Below, in pieces: positions 1 through 8,398 of a stretch of 64,000 nucleotides of DNA. The notes beneath the pieces are model-generated. The model saw only the letters and a program-made list of their open reading frames with translations, ran no database searches and was not told where the DNA came from. A program made the position numbers and the translations under genes. The stretch lies in NCBI GenBank assembly GCA_021825925.1, contig JAKAFP010000002.1, forward strand, positions 1-64,000. The letters run 5' to 3'. Position 1 is the first letter of the stretch, and each line of letters opens with the position of its first letter. The DNA comes from Chloroflexota bacterium (GTDB lineage Bacteria; Chloroflexota; Anaerolineae; Anaerolineales; Anaerolineaceae).

Positions 1-59
1 AGAGACTTGAACAATCACTATTCTAGCAATCTAGGTGATTTGTGGTTTAACCTTTCGTC

Positions 60-80
60 ACCACCCGCATAGCGGGTGGT
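60..80 (+). terminator. Perfect 9-bp hairpin, probable intrinsic terminator
   Basis: ACCACCCGC at 60-68 and GCGGGTGGT at 72-80 form a perfect 9-bp GC-rich stem with a 3-nt loop, followed by TGTTTGTTT. It probably ends a transcript entering from left of the window. No gene is visible in positions 1-59. Confidence 0.6.
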
Positions 81-130
81 TGTTTGTTTCGCTCGCTTCG
101 CTCTCTCAACAGGCTAAAGCCCATTAAGAC

Positions 131-640
131 AAAGACAGACACTGGCGTCTGTCTTTTTGTTTTAAGAGGTTGGACTCACTCCGTTCGCAAATTCTCTCGC
201 CCCGACTACAGTAAGGCAAAGACAGACACGGGCGTCTGTCTTTTTGTTTTAAGAGGTTGGACTCACTCCGTTCGCAAATTCTCTCGCCCCGACTACAGTA
301 AAACAAAGACAGACACGGGCGTCTGTCTTTTTGTTTTAAGAGGTTGGACTCACTCAGTTCGCAAATTCTCTCGCCCGACTACAGTAAGACAAAGACAGAC
401 ACGGGCGTCTGTCTTTTTGTTTAAAGAGGTCGGACTCGTGTTACTCGCAAATCCTCTCGCTCCGACTACAGTAAGTCAAAGACAGACAAGGGCGTCTGTC
501 TTTTTGTTTTAAGAGGTTGGACTCACTCCGTTCGCAAATTCTCTCGCCCGACTAAAGTAAGACAAAGACAGACACGGCGTCTGTCTTTTTGTTTTAAGAG
601 GTTGGACTTACTCTGTTCGCAAATCCTCTCGCCCCGACTG
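131..640. repeat. Six-copy tandem repeat, 86-87 bp units, each with a terminator-like hairpin
   Basis: Units start at 131, 218, 305, 391, 478 and 564. Each opens with a perfect 10-bp inverted repeat (AAAGACAGAC, 6-nt spacer, GTCTGTCTTT) followed by a T-rich tract, which looks like an intrinsic terminator. The rest of each unit (GAGGTTGGACTCACTC...CCCCGACTACAGT) can form a weaker second stem, GTTGG with CCGAC. In the unit starting at 391 the left arm reads GTCGGA and pairs perfectly with TCCGAC. Units differ by small substitutions and 1-bp indels. Open frames through the array merely translate the repeat and are not genes. It is not a CRISPR array, because the whole unit is conserved and there are no unique spacers. 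Confidence 0.9.
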
Positions 641-765
641 GTAATAGAAACCTAGAATTATTGAAACCAGTAATTCTATTCATCAAACTGTATATAAGTC
701 TATATAATGAAATTAAATAAGCCTGCATTGCAAAAAACACTGCAAATTATTATTGGAGGTGTTTA

Positions 766-1086
766 ATGCATAAATACTTGTTGTTCGGTACCTATACAGC
801 GGAAGGATTCAAAGGGCTTGTAGCAGAGGGTGGTCCCAGGCGAGTTGAAGCGGTCAGAATTGCCGTTGAAAGTGTTGGAGGATCCCTTGAGTCGTTTAAT
901 TTTTCTTTGGGTGAATATGATTTTTACGTGATTGTCAATTTGCCGGATAATGTATCTGCAACCGCTTTTTCATTGGCAGGTAACGCCAGCGCCTATTTCA
1001 CCATGAAAACAGTTTCTTTACTCACACCCGAAGAATTGGATAAGGCATTAAGAATCAACGTCAACTATCGTTATCCAGGAAAATAA
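766..1086 (+). CDS. GYD domain-containing protein
   Basis: The 106-residue protein starts at an ATG with a good GGAGGTG ribosome-binding site about 6 nt upstream. A TATAAT at 703-708 is a candidate -10 box, but no clear -35 goes with it. The N-terminus (KYLLFGTYTAEGFKGL), the central block containing GEYDFYVIV and the alternating alpha/beta pattern match the GYD family (PF08734), small ferredoxin-like-fold proteins of about 100 residues whose biochemical role is unsettled. Length fits the family. The gene is monocistronic and converges on the membrane protein gene only 10 bp downstream, with no terminator between them. Confidence 0.8.
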   Translation: MHKYLLFGTYTAEGFKGLVAEGGPRRVEAVRIAVESVGGSLESFNFSLGEYDFYVIVNLPDNVSATAFSLAGNASAYFTMKTVSLLTPEELDKALRINVNYRYPGK

Positions 1087-1096
1087 GTGTATTTTG

Positions 1097-1957
1097 CTAT
1101 GAAGTATGATCCGCCAATTTTTTCCGGAGGATCCATAAGATCATGATTGCCCAGATGATGAGCAAGACATGAAGTGCATCATTCTCATTGAACCAAATTC
1201 CAGTAGACTCGAAAAGCCTCTGCCCAAATTGGACAAACAAGAAGATAAAATATCCTATGTTGACCACAAGAAAACCAATCCAAATGGTTATCAATCCTTT
1301 ATTAAGCGGATCTTTGTATTTCACGTAATGTCGAATGTTAAGAATGAACATGATCACAAAGTTGACGCCGATAAAAGACATAAACCCTTCATACGAGATC
1401 AAGAATTTGATCGGAATAATTGCACCAATAAAGAGATAGATGAAATACAAAACTCCATCCAATACGGCAAACATGATCAACCGTTTTCGCCCAAGAGCTC
1501 CAAGGCTGGTGTAAGCCGTGGCTGCCAAAAGAAAATTGATGCTATATGCAGTTATGAGCATATAGACCAGTTCAAAATTGCTTGTAAACAGGCAGTTTTC
1601 TCTTCCTGCACATTTTAGTTCATATCCAAAAGCCTGATAACTTGTGCCTGCCACGATGGCACTTATCCCCCAAAGGATCAACCCAATTCCCCAATAATAA
1701 CGTGATTTGTGCATCCTTTTTGAAGCGATAAAGTTTGCTCCGATCACAATCATCAGCAATCCCAGCGCATACACAAAAAATGATGAACTCGGCTGGATAA
1801 AGACCAAGTCATGAGAGAAAAGAGCCACTTTGATATGGGGCATGTTGATGAGAAATTGATCCGGGGTCGTTAAAGGCATCATAAGCAACTGGTTTGAGTT
1901 GCTGAAGATGCAAAGGAAGACAATTGAGGTGATCATTGCCAGGAAGATCAATATCAT
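1097..1957 (-). CDS. Polytopic membrane protein of unknown function
   Basis: A 286-residue protein with about eight hydrophobic segments, at roughly residues 1-20, 60-78, 88-108, 128-152, 158-182, 190-208, 222-245 and 262-280. Short polar loops separate them and the C-terminus is a basic tail (LRKKLADHTS). No catalytic or transport motif is recognisable. ATG start, preceded by AAAAGGCGATCTGA, which supplies a purine-rich ribosome-binding site. It has no operon partner: the upstream neighbour is 241 bp away and the downstream gene is convergent. Function cannot be assigned. Confidence 0.75.
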   Translation of the reverse strand: MILIFLAMITSIVFLCIFSNSNQLLMMPLTTPDQFLINMPHIKVALFSHDLVFIQPSSSFFVYALGLLMIVIGANFIASKRMHKSRYYWGIGLILWGISAIVAGTSYQAFGYELKCAGRENCLFTSNFELVYMLITAYSINFLLAATAYTSLGALGRKRLIMFAVLDGVLYFIYLFIGAIIPIKFLISYEGFMSFIGVNFVIMFILNIRHYVKYKDPLNKGLITIWIGFLVVNIGYFIFLFVQFGQRLFESTGIWFNENDALHVLLIIWAIMILWILRKKLADHTS

Positions 1958-2146
1958 TCAGATCGCCTTTTTATGAAGCCAATAATGTGAAAAGCATATT
2001 GAATCTATCTGATTATACCCATTGATCTTCGCAAGCCATAAAAGCCTTTTGGAATAATCTAATTGATCAAGTTACCTTTGAATATCCTGTTCTGTGTTTA
2101 TTAATTACCCTTGTCAAGTTACATTCCTGGTATTTTACATATATAA

Positions 2147-2172
2147 ACCGAATTCCTAAAAAGGAATTCGGT
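2147..2172 (-). terminator. Hairpin downstream of the reductase gene
   Basis: ACCGAATTCC (2147-2156) and GGAATTCGGT (2163-2172) form a perfect 10-bp stem with a 6-nt A-rich loop, 27 bp past the stop of the minus-strand reductase gene. The tract after the stem is AT-rich (TTATATATG) rather than pure U. The rest of 1958-2198 shows nothing further. Confidence 0.6.
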
Positions 2173-2198
2173 CTGAATCGTCATTAGTATTCAATTTA

Positions 2199-2612
2199 TT
2201 ATCTTCGTGATAAAACGATCACCGGAATGACCCGTGTAGTTTTCTTTTGATAATCTGCAAAACCGGGCATATGCTCTACCATTTTGGCGTACAAACGGGA
2301 CCTTTCCGGTTCGGAGGCTACTTCTGCATGTGCCTTGAAAATATCAGTGCCAAATTCCACAGTCACGTCTGGCTTAGCCAAAATGTTGTAATACCAATCC
2401 GGGTTCGTTGGGGCTCCACCTTTTGAGGCAATGATCACAAAGTGATCACCATCTTTAATGCAGGCCACTGGATTAATGCGTTCCTGTCCGCTTTTTGCAC
2501 CAATGGTATGCAGCAGTAGCAGTGTTTTTCCTTCAAAGGGGCCGCCCACTTTGCCGGCATTTGCCCGAAATTCATTGATGATATTCTGATTCCAATCGTT
2601 AGGGTTGTTCAT
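2199..2612 (-). CDS. Nitroreductase-family deazaflavin-dependent oxidoreductase (DDN-like)
   Basis: The 137-residue protein matches the DDN/F420-dependent split beta-barrel family (PF04075). N-terminal NEFRANAGKVGGPFEGK leads into LLLLHTIGAKSGQERINPV, the family signature in which the G-K/R-SG-x-R-x-NP segment contacts the cofactor. A hydrophobic strand block (HFVIIASKGGAPTNPDWYYN) and a C-terminal ARG-rich strand (TRVIPVIVLSRR) follow. Homologues use F420H2 or sometimes FMN to reduce quinones and nitro compounds; which cofactor applies here cannot be read from sequence. The ATG follows a strong AAAGGAAAAA site. Single-gene unit with a hairpin terminator downstream. Confidence 0.85.
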   Translation of the reverse strand: MNNPNDWNQNIINEFRANAGKVGGPFEGKTLLLLHTIGAKSGQERINPVACIKDGDHFVIIASKGGAPTNPDWYYNILAKPDVTVEFGTDIFKAHAEVASEPERSRLYAKMVEHMPGFADYQKKTTRVIPVIVLSRR

Positions 2613-2896
2613 TTTTTCCTTTCGTTATCTATAAAGGAATCCTAACTCAAATAATCTTCGCGGTCAATTTTTGTACACCATTTGTACAAGGGGTAATGGA
2701 TTCATCCTACCCCGTAAAAGTTGTGGCATTTTTTAATGTCATCTGCATATTTCCCTTGCTTTTATCGCAAAATGCATATATATTCTTTATATTCCTCCCA
2801 TTTTATTGGTTTTTATATAAGTCCAATCCTATTATTGGTTATTTCTGTTCAACCTGCATGCAGGTCAATCACTTGTTAATCGAAAAAGGAGAAAAA

Positions 2897-3622
2897 ATGA
2901 AAAACTGGTTAAGGGTCTGTTTGGTTTTCATTATTATTATTTGTTTGGGGGTTGTGAAAATGCCCGATACTGCCCAGGCAATCAGCCCGGCCGAAGGATC
3001 ATGGAATACTGGGCAGGAAGTCAAACTGGACATGCTGAAGAATCCGGGTCCCAGTTGGATGAACCTGTTGTCCACTGCCATCAAGATCACCGCACCCGCA
3101 AAGATTTGCCATCCTTTCAGAGGTGGACAGTATCACTGGGTCGGACAGATCATGCAGTTGAAAGACGGTAAATGGACCAAGGTCACCACAGTCAATGATT
3201 GGGTTCCCTCGAAAGAAGGAGAGTTTATGTCCTGTGCCCAGGCCAATGAAGCCGGCACCTATGCGTTGTTTGGCTATTACAACGGACCTGCTGAAACTGC
3301 GAATGATACAAGTACTTGTAAATTGGATACATCTAAATGGACAGGAATAGTGAGGTGGGATGGAGAGAGCTACATCATGATCATTTACCTTGGGACTGAT
3401 GTTGCTGCAGGTCTTCCAGTCACTTATAACGTATATTCGACTCACATTTCTTATATAGATTCACTCACTGGCACAAGCACAACACAATTCTTTGAAGATA
3501 GTAAGCCACCAAATTATACAATTCTAGATTCAGATGTAACAACTGGAGAATGGACGATTGGGCTAAAAGTTACGATTGACGGCTGTTCAAAAAACTTTAC
3601 ACTATCTGGAGTTGTAGATTAG
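2897..3622 (+). CDS. Secreted protein of unknown function
   Basis: The chosen ATG at 2897 has an AGGAGAAAA ribosome-binding site. An in-frame ATG at 2696 lacks one, and its extra 67 codons are a low-complexity hydrophobic run that looks non-coding. From 2897 the 241-residue product has a textbook Sec signal peptide: MKNW start, hydrophobic core VCLVFIIIICLGVV, and cleavage after A-Q-A near residue 28. The mature part contains five cysteines, possibly disulfide-bonded, and beta-rich segments. I recognise no family. Base composition changes inside the gene: from about 3300 onward it becomes clearly AT-richer, as if two segments of different origin were joined. It ends at a strong terminator. 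Confidence 0.7.
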   Translation: MKNWLRVCLVFIIIICLGVVKMPDTAQAISPAEGSWNTGQEVKLDMLKNPGPSWMNLLSTAIKITAPAKICHPFRGGQYHWVGQIMQLKDGKWTKVTTVNDWVPSKEGEFMSCAQANEAGTYALFGYYNGPAETANDTSTCKLDTSKWTGIVRWDGESYIMIIYLGTDVAAGLPVTYNVYSTHISYIDSLTGTSTTQFFEDSKPPNYTILDSDVTTGEWTIGLKVTIDGCSKNFTLSGVVD

Positions 3623-3640
3623 ACAGTACTTTTACTAAAT

Positions 3641-3670
3641 AAAACCGATGGATTAATTTCCATCGGTTTT
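3641..3670. terminator. Bidirectional terminator
   Basis: AAAACCGATGG (3641-3651) pairs perfectly with CCATCGGTTTT (3660-3670) around an 8-nt loop. U-rich tails occur on both strands, so it can serve both the secreted-protein gene and the convergent PEPCK-like gene. Confidence 0.85.
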
Positions 3671-3677
3671 TGTTATC

Positions 3678-5432
3678 TTACCCTTTGATCAACTTCAGCA
3701 GATCCTTGGCCGCATTAAGCGGACCATTGCGCTCGAAGCCTTCCACACCCAATTGGGTAAGCATTTCACCCACAAAAATATCGTTGGCGTACAACTTGTC
3801 AAAATACTGTTTGGCCAAAACTTCGTGCAGTTCCTGGTATTGGTGCGGACCAAAGACATTGGCAAAATAGGTTTGCACAAGACCGGTGGTGGTGGTGGTA
3901 CCCTTGCTCATTACGCGTCCTGATCTGAAGATATCCAGTGCTTGGGTGACGTCATTCACCCGCCTAATGGCGATCTCACCTTCAGGGATCGGGTCGTAAT
4001 TGTTGGCGTATAAAACGTAATCCACCTTGTGTCCAGCCATGATCGTCTCATAGGTGGTCACTGGGATGACCACGCGGGCATTCACCTGGTTCGCGTTCAT
4101 GAGCACGGCGCGATCCATCTGGCCAAAAGCATAGCCTGGCTGCAGATCATCCAAGCGGACAAATGCGCCAATTTCAGTACCGTAGGCGATGACCTCACCT
4201 TGATCGTTGATCGAGAGCGACCCCATGTCATCCGCAATAATGGTGATGTCTTCAATTTCTTTTGAGGCAATGGATCTAAACGCTTCAAGCGTTTCAGATT
4301 TGCCCGCGCCGGTATCTCCCATGACCAGAACCGTCTTGGGAGGTGTATTGGCGAGTTTGAGCTGGAAGCAGGCCCCGTGATAAGGAAGTCTGCCGATCTT
4401 CATCATGCGAATGTTATGCAGGGTCAGCACCAGTTTCTTGACATAGCCAAAATAGCCGAAGCTGTCATCATCCGGCACGATACCGATCAATAGATCGTTT
4501 TTCTTGTCGTCATAGAAATATGACTTTAATCTGAACTCTTGGGGAATTTCTTTTGAATTCGCGCCAAAGAACATCATGGCATCCGGTTTACGTTTTAGGT
4601 CGGGACCGGTGGCCATTTCAAAAAGGTTACACATGGCAAAATTGAGTTCAAATTCATCGGTCGAGAAGTAAACCAGGATCAATAACGACCCCACCATGGC
4701 CGGATAGCACAGCCATTTTTCAGGATTTAAAGTAATCCGATCCAAAGGATTTTCTTTCACTTCTTCATAAAAACCGGTGCGTTTATTGGTTTTTGAATTA
4801 AAGATCATCGGTGGATATAAGAGTACCTGTCGGATCACACCAATATCCTGTAGTTTCTGCTTGTAAAAATCAGGCATATCCAGGTTTTTCAACTTGGTGA
4901 TGGCGGCAATTTCTGCACCGGCGCTCACCTGTCTGTAAATACGCGGGTATTTACCGGTGATATTGACTTGAATATCACGATAAGTGTTGCGGATGAGCGT
5001 GGTGAGATGCTCAATGGTACGGTTGAAGGTGGTATTTGGTTTCAGGTCCACGTTATCGGAATCAGATTGGCTGACAATGAGCCGTTGAAAATGCCGCCAG
5101 TAATTGTAGATATGTTCCACCAGCGCATTGAACAGACTTTTATCCTTGAAAAAGACCTCTGAACCTTCCACCAGCTTAACCACATGTTCTGCAGGCAAAT
5201 TGGTGAGGAACTTTAAGGTGGCGATCAATTTTTCTTCGTCTTTGTCGGTAATAGTCGAACCGCCGAAAACTCCCATTAATTTGGAGTTTTTGGCTTGAAT
5301 ATCACTCAGACAGCGATGCAGAAATTTACGGAACTGGTCACTTGAGAGCAACTGGTCGGCGTCTTCGCAAACCCTGTCTCTCAACCACAATACAATTTTG
5401 CCTTCAAGCATTTGAAATGATGTCTTTTTCAT
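3678..5432 (-). CDS. PEPCK-like P-loop protein of unknown substrate
   Basis: A 584-residue protein whose C-terminal half resembles the kinase domain of ATP-dependent phosphoenolpyruvate carboxykinase and HPr kinase. There is a Walker A loop VLVMGDTGAGKSE at about residues 369-381, a nearby acidic pair IIADDMGSL that could bind metal, and a later segment SGRVMSKGTTTTTG echoing the PEPCK SGYTAKxAGTE region. The N-terminal ~300 residues, including an alpha-helical start, do not look like PEPCK. No PEPCK substrate-site signature can be confirmed, so phosphotransfer is likely but the reaction is open. ATG start with AAGGTGAG upstream. Monocistronic, terminator-bounded on both sides. Confidence 0.7.
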   Translation of the reverse strand: MKKTSFQMLEGKIVLWLRDRVCEDADQLLSSDQFRKFLHRCLSDIQAKNSKLMGVFGGSTITDKDEEKLIATLKFLTNLPAEHVVKLVEGSEVFFKDKSLFNALVEHIYNYWRHFQRLIVSQSDSDNVDLKPNTTFNRTIEHLTTLIRNTYRDIQVNITGKYPRIYRQVSAGAEIAAITKLKNLDMPDFYKQKLQDIGVIRQVLLYPPMIFNSKTNKRTGFYEEVKENPLDRITLNPEKWLCYPAMVGSLLILVYFSTDEFELNFAMCNLFEMATGPDLKRKPDAMMFFGANSKEIPQEFRLKSYFYDDKKNDLLIGIVPDDDSFGYFGYVKKLVLTLHNIRMMKIGRLPYHGACFQLKLANTPPKTVLVMGDTGAGKSETLEAFRSIASKEIEDITIIADDMGSLSINDQGEVIAYGTEIGAFVRLDDLQPGYAFGQMDRAVLMNANQVNARVVIPVTTYETIMAGHKVDYVLYANNYDPIPEGEIAIRRVNDVTQALDIFRSGRVMSKGTTTTTGLVQTYFANVFGPHQYQELHEVLAKQYFDKLYANDIFVGEMLTQLGVEGFERNGPLNAAKDLLKLIKG

Positions 5433-5504
5433 GGCTCACCTTCTTAAATTCCCATAATTATATACATAAAATGCAAATAATATCTCAAGAAAAAATAAAA
5501 AAAA

Positions 5505-5523
5505 GCTCCGGTCTGGCCGGAGC
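5505..5523 (-). terminator. Intrinsic terminator of the mre-min-rodA-gltX operon
   Basis: On the minus strand GCTCCGG-CCAGA-CCGGAGC is followed by TTTTTTTTATTTTT, a strong intrinsic terminator 23 bp past the gltX stop. Confidence 0.9.
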
Positions 5524-5545
5524 AATTTTTAATCAAATCTAAAAA

Positions 5546-7030
5546 TTAATCCAGCAGCTTGATGGCCTGTTGAATTCGATTAAGGACGATATCCTTGCCA
5601 ATGACTTCCATGCTTTCAAAGAGTGGAGGGCTCACTTTTTGTCCAGTAACTGCTACACGCAATATCCCAAATACTTGTCCGGCGCTGAATCCACTTTGCT
5701 CGACCAATTGACGCAGTGGTTCTCCTGCCTGCTCTTTATTAATCCCACCCAGACTGGAAAGGATTTGAAGCATTTGTTTCAAGAGCTGCGCGCATTGTCC
5801 TTTTTCAAGTCCCTTGGCAACCAATTCTTCAGCCGCATAGGAGATCTCGGATTTGAAAAAGAAACCCGCCATATCCACCACATCATCCAAGGTTGGAAGA
5901 CGTTCTTTTAAGATGGGTGCGATCTTGATCAAAGTATCAAGTGATGGCTTATAACCGGCTGCTTCAAGGAAGGGTTTGACCCGGTTCGCCAGATCCTCAT
6001 CGGACAAATTACGGATGTGCAGCCCGTTGAAATAATCCAGTTTGGTGAAATTAATGGCTGCTGGCGACGGATTTAAATGGTCAATGCTGAATTTCTCAAC
6101 CAGGTCTTGCAGTGAGAAGAATTCCGTGTGATCGTCATAACTCCACCCCATGAGTGCCGTCCAGTTAACCACGCCTTCAGGGACGTAACCCAACTCCTCA
6201 AGATCTTTGACAAAAATGGAATGTCCATCTTTCATGGCATCTGCGGTTTCGCGTTTGCTCATCTTACCCTTGCCGCTGGGTTTGAGAAATACGGAAAGAT
6301 GAATAAAGGTGGGTTCAGGCCATCCAAACGCGCGGATGATCTGGGTGTGCAGCGGCAGGCTTGGGAGCCATTCGGAACCTCGGATGACATGGGTGATCTT
6401 CATCAGATAATCATCCACCATGGCAGCCAGGTGGTAAAGCGCCCAGCCATCCGATTTGACCAAAACGCTGTCATCCAGCACCTTGTTCTCAACGGTGATG
6501 TAGCCGCGCAAATGATCATGAACGGTGGTGGAACCGGTTTTTGGCATTTTAAAACGGATCACATACTTCTCTCCCGCGGCGATGCGTTTTCGCGCGTCCT
6601 CCAGGGGAATCTCGCGGCAGGTGCCGTCATAATGCAGGGATTCCTTGTTCGCTTGCTGCGCTTCTCTCACCTTGGCCAAATGGTCAGGGGTGCAAAAACA
6701 ATAGAAAGCATGCCCGGATTCAACCAGCTGCTCCGCGTATTTGGCATAGATCTCTTTGCGCTCAGACTGACGGTAGGGTCCGTAAGGCCCGCCTTTGTCA
6801 GGGCCTTCGTCGTAATCAATGCCAAGCCACTTCAATCCCTTGATCAATTCTTCCTCGGCTTCGGGAACGTAGCGTTTGGTATCGGTGTCTTCAATGCGCA
6901 AGATGAAGGTTCCGCCGGTTTGTCTGGCAATCAGATAATCGTATAATGCTGTACGGGCACTGCCAAGATGCATGTGTCCGGTCGGCGAAGGGGCAAATCT
7001 TACTCTCGCGGGCTGTTTTAGGTCAGTCAT
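5546..7030 (-). CDS. gltX: Glutamate--tRNA ligase
   Basis: Charges tRNA-Glu with glutamate using ATP, in the cytoplasm. The 494-residue length is normal for a class I GluRS. Visible motifs: RFAPSPTGHMHLGSARTAL near the N-terminus (HLGS replaces canonical HIGH), KGKMSKRETAD (KMSKS-type loop) near residue 255, and a C-x-C ... C zinc knuckle (YCFCTP ... GTCREI) around residues 108-140. The C-terminal anticodon-binding helical domain is present. It sits 14 bp behind rodA as last gene of the cell-shape operon and ends in a strong terminator. Whether it is discriminating or also glutamylates tRNA-Gln cannot be told here. Confidence 0.97.
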   Translation of the reverse strand: MTDLKQPARVRFAPSPTGHMHLGSARTALYDYLIARQTGGTFILRIEDTDTKRYVPEAEEELIKGLKWLGIDYDEGPDKGGPYGPYRQSERKEIYAKYAEQLVESGHAFYCFCTPDHLAKVREAQQANKESLHYDGTCREIPLEDARKRIAAGEKYVIRFKMPKTGSTTVHDHLRGYITVENKVLDDSVLVKSDGWALYHLAAMVDDYLMKITHVIRGSEWLPSLPLHTQIIRAFGWPEPTFIHLSVFLKPSGKGKMSKRETADAMKDGHSIFVKDLEELGYVPEGVVNWTALMGWSYDDHTEFFSLQDLVEKFSIDHLNPSPAAINFTKLDYFNGLHIRNLSDEDLANRVKPFLEAAGYKPSLDTLIKIAPILKERLPTLDDVVDMAGFFFKSEISYAAEELVAKGLEKGQCAQLLKQMLQILSSLGGINKEQAGEPLRQLVEQSGFSAGQVFGILRVAVTGQKVSPPLFESMEVIGKDIVLNRIQQAIKLLD

Positions 7031-7044
7031 GGATCTCTCTCAAC

Positions 7045-8136
7045 TCATTTTTTTTGATGGATTAGAACGCTTTCGATCAAACCAATTCCAAGCATCAGTG
7101 AAAGCAAAGAACTACCGCCGTAACTGATGAAAGGCAGAGTCTGCCCGGTCACAGGAATCAACTTCAAGTTTACCCCAATATTGACAATGGTTTGGAAGAA
7201 AATCAGGGTGGAAAAACCATAAGCGATCATTGCGCCGTAATGGTCGTTGGAATTTCGGGCCGCTCGAATACAACGGATGATCACAAACGCCAGCATTCCG
7301 ATCAGCACCACCGTGCCGATGAAACCAAATTCCTCGGCAATGGCGGAGAAAATATAGTCCGTGGTACGAACCTTTAAGAAGCGAAGCTGCACCTGTGTAC
7401 CATGGCCGTAACCCTGCCCCCATAATCCGCCGCTGCCGATCGTGATCAACGCCTGTTCAATGTTGTAGGTGTTACCGTAGCGCGCATTTGGATCAGGAAA
7501 CAGGAAGGTCGTAATACGCTGCTGTTGGTAAGGTTCAAGGAACGGAAAAGCGGCCGCTCCAAGCACAACCCCTGCCAAACCAAAGTAAAGGATATATTTG
7601 GGTGGCAATCCGCTAATCCACAACATTGAGAACCATATCACCGCCAACAAAATGGTGGTGCTCAGGTTTGGCTGCAAGACAATCGGAACCACAATTCCCA
7701 CAAGCAGGATCAAACCGCCAGCAATCCACTTGACATTCTTTTCTTTGTTAAAGTTTTTGGCAAAGTAATCAGATAAAACAAGGATCAACACGATCTTGGC
7801 CAATTCAGCAGGTTGGATATTGACCAAACCAACCTCAAGCCAACGCTGAGCTCCAAAACTGGTTTTGCCTGCCACCAAAATAACCAACAAAAACAAGAAA
7901 ACAACAATATAAAACAATTTTGAAAAACTGCGCCAGTAACGGTAATCAATCAGCGTGGCAATAACCATTACCGCCAAGCCTATACCTGCAAAAGTTGCCT
8001 GGCGGTTCACATATCCGGCCAACTCTATATTTCCGGCAATGGCAGAGCGGATCATGGTGATTCCGAAGATGATCAGAAAAACCACCGCCCCAAACAGCCA
8101 GAAATCAAAGTTGCGCCAGATCTCGCGTTTAAACAT
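7045..8136 (-). CDS. rodA: Peptidoglycan glycosyltransferase RodA
   Basis: SEDS-family membrane glycosyltransferase that polymerises lipid II for lateral wall growth with PBP2. The 363-residue protein has about ten transmembrane helices and the SEDS hallmarks: QPNLSTTILLAVIWF, the loop with RYGNTYNIEQALITIGSGGLWGQGYGHGTQ, the AEEFGFIG motif, and the C-terminal TGQTLPFISYGGSSLL. FtsW would share these motifs; RodA is preferred because the operon also carries mreBCD and PBP2. Starts 3 bp after minE; gltX follows after 14 bp. Confidence 0.93.
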   Translation of the reverse strand: MFKREIWRNFDFWLFGAVVFLIIFGITMIRSAIAGNIELAGYVNRQATFAGIGLAVMVIATLIDYRYWRSFSKLFYIVVFLFLLVILVAGKTSFGAQRWLEVGLVNIQPAELAKIVLILVLSDYFAKNFNKEKNVKWIAGGLILLVGIVVPIVLQPNLSTTILLAVIWFSMLWISGLPPKYILYFGLAGVVLGAAAFPFLEPYQQQRITTFLFPDPNARYGNTYNIEQALITIGSGGLWGQGYGHGTQVQLRFLKVRTTDYIFSAIAEEFGFIGTVVLIGMLAFVIIRCIRAARNSNDHYGAMIAYGFSTLIFFQTIVNIGVNLKLIPVTGQTLPFISYGGSSLLSLMLGIGLIESVLIHQKK

Positions 8137-8139
8137 AAA

Positions 8140-8397
8140 CTACCCGATCTTCCGCCGGTGTGAAGTTTTCAGAGGAATATCAGCCGTAAGCTTCTGTTCC
8201 CGGCCATCATGGCTCATGCTGATCTTCACCAGTTCGGGGTCAATCTCAACATGGCGTGAAATCACGGCAAGCAATTCATTTTTCATGGTAGATAGTTCAT
8301 CCTGAGACAAATCTGTACGATCATGAATCAGAACCAACTTCAAACGCTCCTTGGCTTCATCCGCACTTTGACGATTTGGTTTACCCCAAGCTGCCAT
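8140..8397 (-). CDS. minE: Cell division topological specificity factor MinE
   Basis: MinE stimulates MinD ATPase and drives Min oscillation so that MinC/MinD inhibit FtsZ away from midcell. The frame is open further upstream into minD, but the correct ATG is at 8397, one base past the minD stop and directly after GGGAGGGG. This gives 85 residues, normal for MinE (about 85-90). The N-terminal part has SADEAKERLKLVLIHDRT (membrane-targeting and MinD-binding region). The C-terminal part ELLAVISRHVEIDPELVKISM is the classic MinE dimerisation strand-helix. Operon position minC-minD-minE is canonical. Confidence 0.93.
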   Translation of the reverse strand: MAAWGKPNRQSADEAKERLKLVLIHDRTDLSQDELSTMKNELLAVISRHVEIDPELVKISMSHDGREQKLTADIPLKTSHRRKIG

Positions 8398-8398
8398 A

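Noticed and set aside
84-512. A 142-codon open frame across the repeat array
   Set aside because: It simply translates the 87-bp repeat, has no ribosome-binding site and would give a repeated basic peptide. Another frame on the opposite strand does the same.
131-640. CRISPR array
   Set aside because: The whole 86-87 bp unit is conserved, with no unique spacers of 30-40 bp and no cas genes in the window.
1169-1618. A 149-codon plus-strand frame opposite the membrane protein gene
   Set aside because: It is highly charged and has no start signal. It is the reverse of hydrophobic helices on the minus strand, whose topology is coherent.
6128-6946. A 272-codon frame antisense to gltX
   Set aside because: It is the mirror of a highly conserved synthetase gene and lacks a ribosome-binding site or any recognisable domain.
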